From: Pseudomonadota bacterium
Lineage (GTDB): Bacteria > Pseudomonadota > Alphaproteobacteria > G022571365
Assembly (NCBI GenBank): GCA_022571365.1
Contig: JACZXZ010000004.1
Span: 1 to 64,000, forward strand
Direction: 5' to 3'
Length of the DNA: 64,000 nt
The notes beneath the pieces were generated by a model. It was not told the origin of the DNA. It was given only the letters and a program-made list of their open reading frames with translations, and searched no databases. Positions 10,112 to 18,713 of the stretch are shown here, one piece after another. Numbering within the stretch: position 1 is the stretch's first letter; every line of letters begins with the position of its first letter. Both the position numbers and the translations under genes were made by a program.

Positions 10112-10189
10112 TTACACCACGACCAGCAGCGCGGTCAGGGCGAGCCCGCAGAGGACCGTGCCGGCGACCGAATCAAGGGGCGTCTTCAT
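10112..10189 (-). CDS. Small membrane peptide copy 2, truncated (25 aa)
   Basis: MKTPLDSVAGTVLCGLALTALLVVV*; same nucleotide block as 8458..8565 but premature TAA. Confidence 0.4.
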   Translation of the reverse strand: MKTPLDSVAGTVLCGLALTALLVVV

Positions 10190-10238
10190 CCCCGCCGGTT
10201 GTCAAGGCGACGGCGCCCTCGCGCGCGGACTTCAGTAC

Positions 10239-11411
10239 TCATGGGGGAGAGGGAGCTTCATCCCATCCCCCTGTGAAGGCCGTTGAGACCGCGCGCGGGC
10301 GTCGCATCACGAGCGGACGATGGACCCGGGGCCGAAACGCGTCCTCGATCGCCGCTTCGATCACATGGTGATGCGGCGAAAGGGCGCATGCCGGATCGGT
10401 GTTGGCCGCATCCCCGGTCAGCAGATAGGCTTGGCAGCGACAGCCGCCGAAATCCTTTTTTCTTTCGGGACAGCCGCGGCAGGGCTCCTTCATCCAGCTC
10501 TCGCCGCGGAACCTGTTGAAGGCCGGCGAGTCGTGCCAGATCCACTCGAGGCTGTGGTCCCGCACCGAGGGAAAGTCCATGTCCTTGATAACCCGGGCTT
10601 CCTGGCAGGGCAGGCCGGTGCCGTCGGGGGCGATGGTGAAATGAATGGTGCCCCAACCGTTCATGCACGCCTTGGGCCGGCCCATGTAATAGTCGTGGTC
10701 GACGAAGTAGATCGTCATGCGGCCGGCCATCCGCTCGCGAAATGCCTTCACCAACTCGTCGGCGCGCTCGACCTGCTCTCTGGTGGGCAGGAGCTCGTCG
10801 CGGTTGAGCCAAGCCCAGTTGTAGTACTGGATTTGGACGTATTCCAGGTAGTCGGCCTTGAGTTCCTCGGCCATGGCCAGGATGTCCTCGGTGCGGTCGA
10901 GGGTCTGGCGGATCGTCGGGACGTTGAGCACCATGGGGAAACCGTGCGCCTTGATCAGGCGCGCGACCTCTAGCTTGTGCTTGTGAGCCTTCGCTCCGAC
11001 CAGCTTGTCGGTGAGGTCGCGGTCACAGGACTGGATGCTGAGCTGGATCTGATTGAGGCCGGCCTGCTTCAGGGCCACGAGCCGTTTCTCTGTCAGCCCC
11101 ATTCCCGAGGTGATGAGATTGGTGTAATAGCCGAGCTCACTTGCCTCGGCGACCAGCTCCTCGACGTCCTTGCGGACGAGTGGCTCACCGCCGGTGAACC
11201 CTAGCTGTAGAGCACCCAACTCACGGCCCTCGCGCAGAACGCGCTTCCATTCCTCGGTGCTAAGCTCGTCGCGGTAGAGGTCGAAGTCGAGAGGGTTGCT
11301 GCACCAAGGGCATGCAAGCGGGCACCGGTAGGTCAGCTCGCAGCAGAGCCAGAGTGGTTTGCCCTGTCCGTCAAGACTTAGGGAAGAATCCGATCCGGGA
11401 AGAACTGGCAT
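10239..11411 (-). CDS. pqqE: PqqE-type radical SAM/SPASM enzyme, paralog 1
   Basis: CELTYRCPLACPWCSNPLDF (CX3CX2C), [54 protein letters not shown]. Confidence 0.85.
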   Translation of the reverse strand: MPVLPGSDSSLSLDGQGKPLWLCCELTYRCPLACPWCSNPLDFDLYRDELSTEEWKRVLREGRELGALQLGFTGGEPLVRKDVEELVAEASELGYYTNLITSGMGLTEKRLVALKQAGLNQIQLSIQSCDRDLTDKLVGAKAHKHKLEVARLIKAHGFPMVLNVPTIRQTLDRTEDILAMAEELKADYLEYVQIQYYNWAWLNRDELLPTREQVERADELVKAFRERMAGRMTIYFVDHDYYMGRPKACMNGWGTIHFTIAPDGTGLPCQEARVIKDMDFPSVRDHSLEWIWHDSPAFNRFRGESWMKEPCRGCPERKKDFGGCRCQAYLLTGDAANTDPACALSPHHHVIEAAIEDAFRPRVHRPLVMRRPRAVSTAFTGGWDEAPSPP

Positions 11412-11595
11412 GTGACACCTCCAGGGACTTGACGCCGCCGCCCGCGACGGCACCGTCGGCATAGTGTGTTTTCAGTTCTTCGATCACCTCGCCCACCGGC
11501 TTTTCCCCCCGGTGCGGCATCCCCGGTGCAGCGACTGAAGATCTCGCCGGTGGTCTCGTTCAACTTCACGGCGCCTTCGGGGTAAAAAAAAGCAG
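11412..11595 (-). pseudogene. Relic second copy of pqqD (frameshifted, N-terminally truncated)
   Basis: FYPEGAVKLNETTGEIFSRCTGD / frameshift / KPVGEVIEELKTHYAD...KSLEVSHA aligns with intact PqqD LLYPEGVVKLNEGAGAILSRCTGDKPVARIIEELKEIYSD...LEVSHA. Confidence 0.75.
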
Positions 11596-11599
11596 CCAG

Positions 11600-11655
11600 C
11601 GGTAGGTCAGCTCACAGGCGAGCCAGGGCGGTTTGCCCTGCCCGTCAGGACTTGA
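11600..11655 (-). pseudogene. Relic 5' fragment of pqqE
   Basis: Reverse strand reads LDGQGKPPWLACELTYRW, matching LDGQGKPLWLCCELTYRCP at the start of the intact pqqE at 11411. Confidence 0.75.
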
Positions 11656-11944
11656 GTTTGATCCAGCCTCTGGCGTGCGACACCTCCAGGAACTCAAGGA
11701 GGCTTTTTTCCAGCGTCGCGTTCGACTCGGGGTCCGAATATATCTCCTTCAATTCTTCGATGATCCGGGCGACCGGCTTATCCCCGGTGCAGCGACTAAG
11801 GATCGCGCCGGCGCCCTCGTTCAACTTCACCACGCCTTCCGGATAAAGTAGAACGTGCGAATCCTGGGTCTCTTCCCAACGGAAGAGGTACATCGGGTTG
11901 ATTTCGAAACAGTCGTCCAATTGAACCCGGGCGTCTGCAGCCAT
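11645..11944 (-). CDS. pqqD: PqqD-like peptide chaperone, paralog 1
   Basis: MAADARVQLDDCFEINPMYLFRWEETQDSHVLLYPEGVVKLNEGAGAILSRCTGDKPVARIIEELKEIY. Confidence 0.85.
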   Translation of the reverse strand: MAADARVQLDDCFEINPMYLFRWEETQDSHVLLYPEGVVKLNEGAGAILSRCTGDKPVARIIEELKEIYSDPESNATLEKSLLEFLEVSHARGWIKLKS

Positions 11945-11982
11945 GAACTCGCCCTTCCTTCCGGCCGTTCGCGCAGAAAGGC

Positions 11983-12014
11983 AAAGAGGGACTGCTGGAT
12001 GCAAGCCCCTCTTT
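11983..12014 (-). promoter_or_regulatory. Stem-loop between pqqA and pqqD (candidate attenuator/processing site)
   Basis: AAAGAGGG...CCCTCTTT, 8-bp perfect stem. Confidence 0.4.
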
Positions 12015-12031
12015 CAGATGGTATTCTCGTT

Positions 12032-12112
12032 TCAGCTCAAGCGGGCGTATGCGTAGGCCGTCACTTCAAAGCCTAGGCGCAGGTCGTAAAAGCCAGGGTC
12101 GATCCACTTCAT
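12032..12112 (-). CDS. pqqA: PqqA precursor peptide, divergent type
   Basis: MKWIDPGFYDLRLGFEVTAYAYARLS*; E-x3-Y crosslink motif; directly upstream of pqqD; missed by ORF track. Confidence 0.85.
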   Translation of the reverse strand: MKWIDPGFYDLRLGFEVTAYAYARLS

Positions 12113-12462
12113 AATCCACCTCCCTTTACTTTTGAATAATTCCAGTGAATAATGCTACAAAATAAAATTTGAATAATTCTAACTAAAAACTCAAGACTTC
12201 GAAGTTATTCGAACACCAAATTCTTGGCCGGTCAAGCGGTTTTTTTTATAACAGTCTCCCGGTTTTCGCCATGTCACTTCCAGAATCAGGAAAATCGCCG
12301 CGGATCGATCCATTGGCACCGACTCATCCTGATTATTGGGGAATGCCCTGCTAAAATCGCGACTGCCGCTGGCGGCCGGCTTGACGCCGCCTCCGTCACG
12401 CCAATAGATTGGCGCAAGCCTGTGGGCATAAGGCTGGAGCGAATCGGGAGGAACCTCTCACC

Positions 12463-13443
12463 GTGATACGCGCCGTCCGGATTCTTCTCGTCCTTGTCGT
12501 GTTCTGCGCCGCCTCGCTGACCGCGGCGGCCGAATCGGTGAAGATCAGGATCGGGGTGCTCAAATTCGGCACCGTGACCTGGGAGGCGGACGTGATCCGC
12601 CACCACGGCCTGGACGAGGCCGAGGGCATCGGGCTCGTGTTCCGCGAGCTGGCCAGCAAGCAAGCCACCGCGGTGGCGCTTCAGGGTGGCGCCGTGGACA
12701 TGATCGTGACCGATTGGTTCTGGGTCTCGCGCCAGCGGGCGGCGGGCGCTGACTATACCTTCGTGCCCTATTCGACGGCGGTCGGGGCGCTGGTGGTTCC
12801 GGCCGACTCGCCGATAGACAGCCTGGCCGACCTGCGCGGCAGACGCCTCGGCATCGCCGGCGGCCCGGTGGACAAGAGCTGGCTGTTGCTGCGGGCCCTG
12901 GCCCGCAAGCGCCACGACATCGACCTGAACACCGAGGTGGAGAAGGTTTTCGGCGCGGCGCCGCTGCTCAATGAGCAGATCAAGATAGGTAGAATCGACG
13001 CGGTGATCACCTTTTGGCCCTATGCCGCCCGGCTCGAGGCCGCGGGCATGCGGCGGCTCATCGGGGTCGAGGAGGCGGGGCGCGAGCTGGGCATCGCCTC
13101 CGAGGTGCCGCTGCTCGGCTATGTGTTCAGCGAGGGCTGGGCCGACGCCCACCGGGACGAGGTGCTGGCCTTCGTCCGGGCCTCGCGGAAGGCCAAGGAA
13201 ATCCTGCGCGCCTCGGACGCGGAGTGGGAGCGGTTGAAGCCGCTCACCAGGGCCGAGGACGAGGCGACCTTGGTCGCCTTGCGGGAGGCCTTCCGCGCCG
13301 GCATCCCGGAGCAATGGGGCGAGGCGGAGCGGCGCGACGCCCGGCGCATGTTCGAGATCCTGAGGGAGCTGGGCGGCGACAAGCTGGTCGGCACCACCCG
13401 CGAGCTGCAGGCGGGGACCTTCTGGTCCGGCCTGAGTTTCTGA
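12463..13443 (+). CDS. ABC transporter substrate-binding protein (NMT1/SsuA-like)
   Basis: Signal peptide VRILLVLVVFCAASLTAAAES; IRIGVLKFGTVTWEADVI; GTG start 12463. Confidence 0.75.
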   Translation: MIRAVRILLVLVVFCAASLTAAAESVKIRIGVLKFGTVTWEADVIRHHGLDEAEGIGLVFRELASKQATAVALQGGAVDMIVTDWFWVSRQRAAGADYTFVPYSTAVGALVVPADSPIDSLADLRGRRLGIAGGPVDKSWLLLRALARKRHDIDLNTEVEKVFGAAPLLNEQIKIGRIDAVITFWPYAARLEAAGMRRLIGVEEAGRELGIASEVPLLGYVFSEGWADAHRDEVLAFVRASRKAKEILRASDAEWERLKPLTRAEDEATLVALREAFRAGIPEQWGEAERRDARRMFEILRELGGDKLVGTTRELQAGTFWSGLSF

Positions 13444-13459
13444 AACCGTGGGCGCGGGG

Positions 13460-14202
13460 ATGAGATCCTCGTTCTTGATCCAGCTCGCCTCCATCGTCCT
13501 GCTGGTGGCGCTCTGGCAGGTGGCGGCGGCGGCCATGGACGACAGTCGTTTGCTGCCGGGACCGGTGGCGGTGCTGGACGTGCTCGTGCGCGACATCGGC
13601 GACGGCGAACTGCCCTATCACGTCGGTGTCACCCTGGCGCGAGTCGCCGCCAGTTTCGTGCTCGCCATGACGATCGGGATCGCCATCGGCATCGCCATGG
13701 GTCGAGCCAAGACGCTAGACCGCTTCTTCGACAGCTGGCTGATCCTGTTCCTCAACATCCCGGCCCTGGTGACCATCATCCTGGCCTATGTCTGGTTCGG
13801 ACTGGTGGAGGCCGCCGCCATCGGCGCGGTGGCGATCAACAAGATCCCTACCGTCGTGGTCACCGTGCGCGAGGGAACGCGGGCGCTCGAGCGCGACTAC
13901 ATGGAGATGGCCGAGGTCTTTCGGGTGGGCCAGTGGCGGCAATTGCAACAGGTGGTGCTGCCCCAGCTTTACCCCTTCCTGATGGCGGCCGCGCGATCGG
14001 GCCTGGCACTGATCTGGAAGATCGTGCTGGTCGTGGAGCTGCTCGGCCGCAGCAACGGCGTGGGCTTCCAGCTCTACCTGTTCTTCCAGCTTTTCGACGT
14101 TGCCAGCATCCTGGCCTATACCATCGCCTTCGTCGCCGTGATTCAGACGATCGAGCTAACCCTCATGCGGCCGGTGGAGCGGTGGGCCACGCGGTGGCGG
14201 CG

Positions 14203-14206
<4 letters not shown>
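13460..14206 (+). CDS. ABC transporter permease (SsuC/TauC-like)
   Basis: MRSSFLIQLASIVLLVALWQVAAAAMDDSRLLPGP; EVFRVGQWRQLQQVVLPQLYPFL EAA loop. Confidence 0.8.
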
Positions 14207-14961
<755 letters not shown>

Positions 14962-15279
14962 CCGCCCGGCGCCATCCGGGGATGGAGGCGTGGATGGGCG
15001 AGAGAAGCGGCGCCCCGCAGCTCAGCGATCTTGGGGGTCTGGCATGGTTAGGCCGTCCCTGCGTAAAGTCCGTAAACCGCCATCTTTCACCTGGCCAGGG
15101 TTCCAGCATCGAGGGCGGCGCCGGGAAAGGGCGATGGGTCCGAGTCCCGCGCCCTGCGATCATTTGCCGAGCCGCCGGGACGCAACCGCCAAGGCCGAAA
15201 ACCTCGTCGGCCTCTGAGCGACGCCTTTTATAGATAGGTTTCGTCTAGGTAGGTTCCGTCATCCCGCTATCTGACAGGG

Positions 15280-15341
15280 CCCATATGGGAGGTCCGGCCA
15301 CGATGTCTTTTCTTGACGTTGCCTAGGCAAGCGTGCAAAAT
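15280..15341 (+). promoter_or_regulatory. Candidate sigma70-type promoter plus palindromic operator of quinoprotein dehydrogenase 1
   Basis: CCCATATGGG palindrome, TTGACG-17 nt-CAAAAT; conserved upstream of second dehydrogenase (26596..26658). Confidence 0.5.
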
Positions 15342-15442
15342 CGCTTCATCGTAACCGAGCTGCCAAACTGGAGTTCCGTGGCTGGGCTCACGGGACGCGA
15401 AAAGAAAATACAAGGCTCGGGAACCTATGGGGAGGGAGAACC

Positions 15443-17269
15443 ATGAAATTGGTGACTAAGTTTGCTGTCCTTGCGGCGGCCACGTTCGCCGTGGGGCTCC
15501 TTTACGTCTCGCCGGTCCAGGCCGGACCGGTGACGTATCAAGACCTTTTGACCTCCGACGACGATACATCCTCATGGCTGCAGTACGGCCGCACCTATGA
15601 CGGCCATCGCTATGTTCGCTTGGACCAGATCAACCGGTCCAACGTCAACCGGCTTCGGCCCGTGTGGATTTTCCCGACCGGAGGCGAGAACCGCGGTCTG
15701 CAAGCGACCCCGCTCGTCCATGATGGCGTGATCTACATGTCGGCCGATGAATCGCGCGTTTTCGCGATCGACGCCCGCACCGGTGCGAAGATATGGGCGT
15801 ACGACCCAGAGGTCGCGGAAGAGGCGGAGCGCGTCTATTGCTGCGGGTCGCAGAACCGTGGCGTGGCGCTCTTGGATGACAAGGTGTTCGTCGCCACCAT
15901 GGACGCCCGCATAGTCGCGCTCAACAAGGACACCGGCGAGGAAATTTGGGACACGGTGGTGCACACCTGGGAAGATGGCTACAGCATCACCGGCGCGGTG
16001 CTCGCGGTCAAGGACATGGTGCTGACGGGCGTTGCCGGCGGCGAGTTCGGCATCCGCGGGTTCGTCAAGGCCTTCGACGCCGACACCGGCGAGCTTCGCT
16101 GGACCGCTTACGCGATCCCCGAAGGGGACGATTCCTGGCCGGGCGACATGTGGAAGGACGGCGGAGGCTCCACCTGGACCACCGGCGCCTTCGACCCCGA
16201 GCTCAACCTGGTCTACTGGCACGTCGGTAACGCGGGCCCCTGGAACTGCAATCTGCGCCCGGGCGACAACAAGTGGACCGCGGGCGTGATCGCGATCGAC
16301 GCCGATTCCGGCGACATCGTCTGGGGCTTCCAGTACACCCCGCACGACTGCTGGGACTATGACAGCGTCAGCACGCCGGTTCTCGCCGACATCGTGATCG
16401 ACGGCCAGATGAGGAAGACCCTTCTCCACCACGACAAGAACGGCTTCTTCTACGCCATCGACCGCACCAACGGCGAGTTCATCTACGGCAAGCCCATGGT
16501 TCCCGGGCTCAACTGGGCCTTCGGGCTCGACCCGGTGACCGGTCGGCCGGACGTCAACCCGGACTTCGTGGCGGTGACCGGCGGGCCCGAGGTCGCGCCG
16601 ATCATCCCCAGCCTCGAAGGCGCGATCGACTGGCAGCCTCTGGCCTACAACTCCGATACCGGCTTGATCTACTTCCTGTCCAACACCTGGGCCATGGGCT
16701 ATAAGTTCTACGAAGACTGCCCGCGTCCGACAGGGGCGGGTGAGTGGTATCTGTGCGCGGACTATCAGCAGTACATCCGCCCGGACATTCCCGTCGGCGC
16801 GTTCCTGGCGGTCGACGTGGCCACCGGCAACGAGGTCTGGCGCACCACCAACACCCTGCCGTTCTGGTCCGGGGTCGTCGTCACCTCGGGCGGTCTCGTG
16901 TTTATGGGTGACAACTACGGGCACGCCATGGCGATGGACGCCCACAACGGCACGGTGCTCTGGCGCTTCCCGACCGGCTCGCCGATCACGGGAAGCCCGA
17001 TCACCTATGATATCGACGGTGTGCAGTACGTGCTGTTCCCCTCGGGCATGTCCGGCGACATGACCTTCTACTACACCAACCCGAAGGCCGGGAACCTCAT
17101 CGCCTTCGCGCTCGACGGCGGGGGTACGCCGCCTCACCCGGTGGGTAACAACCTCCAGTACGTTCCGGGCGGTCATTCGCCCGTCGGCGAGGCGGGCATG
17201 TTCCTCGGTGGCAGAGTCATCGAGGGGTATGGCTACCCGCCCACGGAGGAAAAGCCACTCGTACAATAA
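15443..17269 (+). CDS. PQQ-dependent (quinoprotein) alcohol dehydrogenase 1, predicted lanthanide type
   Basis: 608 aa, signal peptide, beta-propeller W-motifs, vicinal YCCGSQNRG, catalytic-site CWDYD. Confidence 0.85.
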   Translation: MKLVTKFAVLAAATFAVGLLYVSPVQAGPVTYQDLLTSDDDTSSWLQYGRTYDGHRYVRLDQINRSNVNRLRPVWIFPTGGENRGLQATPLVHDGVIYMSADESRVFAIDARTGAKIWAYDPEVAEEAERVYCCGSQNRGVALLDDKVFVATMDARIVALNKDTGEEIWDTVVHTWEDGYSITGAVLAVKDMVLTGVAGGEFGIRGFVKAFDADTGELRWTAYAIPEGDDSWPGDMWKDGGGSTWTTGAFDPELNLVYWHVGNAGPWNCNLRPGDNKWTAGVIAIDADSGDIVWGFQYTPHDCWDYDSVSTPVLADIVIDGQMRKTLLHHDKNGFFYAIDRTNGEFIYGKPMVPGLNWAFGLDPVTGRPDVNPDFVAVTGGPEVAPIIPSLEGAIDWQPLAYNSDTGLIYFLSNTWAMGYKFYEDCPRPTGAGEWYLCADYQQYIRPDIPVGAFLAVDVATGNEVWRTTNTLPFWSGVVVTSGGLVFMGDNYGHAMAMDAHNGTVLWRFPTGSPITGSPITYDIDGVQYVLFPSGMSGDMTFYYTNPKAGNLIAFALDGGGTPPHPVGNNLQYVPGGHSPVGEAGMFLGGRVIEGYGYPPTEEKPLVQ

Positions 17270-17296
17270 TCCAACACCAAATCCTCACCCATACAC

Positions 17297-17341
17297 CCGG
17301 CGGAAGGCAGCCGCATCTTGTGCCCTTCCGCCGGGCTTTTT
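17297..17341 (+). terminator. Rho-independent terminator-like hairpin after quinoprotein dehydrogenase 1
   Basis: CCGGCGGAAGG...CCTTCCGCCGG followed by CTTTTTTC. Confidence 0.7.
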
Positions 17342-17731
17342 TCTGCCCTGGGTGCCCTGGTGCTTGGGGCAGCGATCCTATTTTCGGGAGGCCAGCTCGC
17401 CGCGAGCAACGGCGAGCCAGCCGCGGACGAAGCGGAGTTCGCCGCCGGGGAGGCCGAGGACGACGCGTTCACCAATCCCTTTCTCGGGGATCCGGAGGCG
17501 ATCGAGGAGGGCTACTGGCTGTTCCTCGCGCGCTGCACCGGCTGCCACTGGAACCCGTTGCGTGGCCCCCGGATCTTCCAGACCAAGCGGAGCTACGAGT
17601 ATTTCTTGGAGGTCGTGATCAACGGGCGGAAGACCCTCCGGACCATGCCTCCCTTCGGCTCCCTCCTGTCGCCCGACGACATCTCGAAGATTCACGCCTT
17701 CCTCATGTCCCGAAAAGGCCTTAGAGATTAG
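17318..17731 (+). CDS. c-type cytochrome (start codon uncertain, TTG)
   Basis: ARCTGCHWNPLRGPRIF heme motif; VINGRKTLRTMPPFGSLLSPDDISKIHAFL. Confidence 0.75.
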   Translation: MCPSAGLFSALGALVLGAAILFSGGQLAASNGEPAADEAEFAAGEAEDDAFTNPFLGDPEAIEEGYWLFLARCTGCHWNPLRGPRIFQTKRSYEYFLEVVINGRKTLRTMPPFGSLLSPDDISKIHAFLMSRKGLRD

Positions 17732-18115
17732 GGAGTCGGGGCCGCCCGAGCCTTAAGGACAATCCAGTCGGCCGCCACGACGCGTCTCCGTCGCGTGGCG
17801 CGGCGCAAAGGCGCGTCGCGTGGCGCCGAGACTGCCGGGTGCGCCGGTGCGCGCCCCTAATCGCTCAGGCTTGAGGCAGGTTTCGATTCAAAAGAGCCTG
17901 CTAGGCGCAGGCTCGGGCGAGGCGTTGAACGGCAAGCTCGTGGTCCGTTGCCGGCGTCGTGGCGAACGGAGGATGGGGTCTGCGAGGGTGCCGCGGCGCG
18001 GTCGGCCCGCACCCGACGGCTTCAATGCAGGGATCCAACACCCACTGCCGCGCCGAGGACCAAGACCCGAATCATGACAGCCTATGCCCTGGCCTCGCGG
18101 GTGGCGCCGGCCGGA

Positions 18116-18199
18116 TTACAGCTCGGCGCAAGCGTAGCAGTTGATTTCCATCCCGACGGCGATTTCGACGATTTTGGGCTTACGCCAGACTTGCCTCAT
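18116..18199 (-). CDS. pqqA: PqqA precursor peptide, copy in left inverted repeat
   Basis: MRQVWRKPKIVEIAVGMEINCYACAEL*; E-x3-Y; GGAGGTCACG upstream; missed by ORF track. Confidence 0.85.
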   Translation of the reverse strand: MRQVWRKPKIVEIAVGMEINCYACAEL

Positions 18200-18546
18200 C
18201 GTGACCTCCCTATTTCCCTATATCTTCGTTCTTCGGGCTTCGGAATTTCCGAAGCCGCGACAAGCGCATTATCTACGCGAAGCGGGATGCAATGCAAGGG
18301 ATTATAATGACACACCGACCCGGCGGCCCCGGAGGGCCGAGTCGCCGGAGGACCTAAGCGCATCGCCTCGTTGGTGCGAGGCCGGATCACACGCCAGGGG
18401 CGTGGCCCGCTCGAAGAATTGAGCCGAGGGGGATGCCCGTGGGAGGCGCTGGGCATGATCTTTTTCCCTGTCGCCGCCGCCCGGACAAGCGCTGTTCCCG
18501 ACCCCTGCATCGGCCGCAGCCGCGCCGGTTCCGGCGGTTGGGCCCT
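18116..18546. repeat. Left arm of ~430-bp inverted repeat (pqqA, its upstream region, start of the PQQ-ABC binding-protein gene)
   Basis: Reverse-complement similarity to 22706..23150 across pqqA, GGATTATA, CGATGCGCT..., AGATCATG... and CGCAGCCGCGCCGGTTCCGGCGGTTGGG. Confidence 0.85.
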
Positions 18547-18676
18547 GGCCTCGGGCGCGGTCATCGCCGAGGTGGCGGTGGATCTTCCCCGCGACCGGCG
18601 CGCCGATGATGCGATAGAAGCCTTCCGCGCCGGGCTCCTGCGCCAAAACCAGGCCCTGCTCGGCACCCCAGGGTGA
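18455..18676 (+). pseudogene. Chimeric ORF: N-terminus of PQQ-ABC binding protein fused to C-terminal tail of an ABC ATPase
   Basis: MIFFPVAAARTSA...SRAGSGGWAL (as in 22798 gene) + VIAEVAVDLPRDRRADDAIEAFRAGLLRQNQALL (as at end of 14203..14961). Confidence 0.75.
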
Positions 18677-18713
18677 CGGCCTGGCGACCAGGCCTGCTCC
18701 CTTCCGCGCGGCA

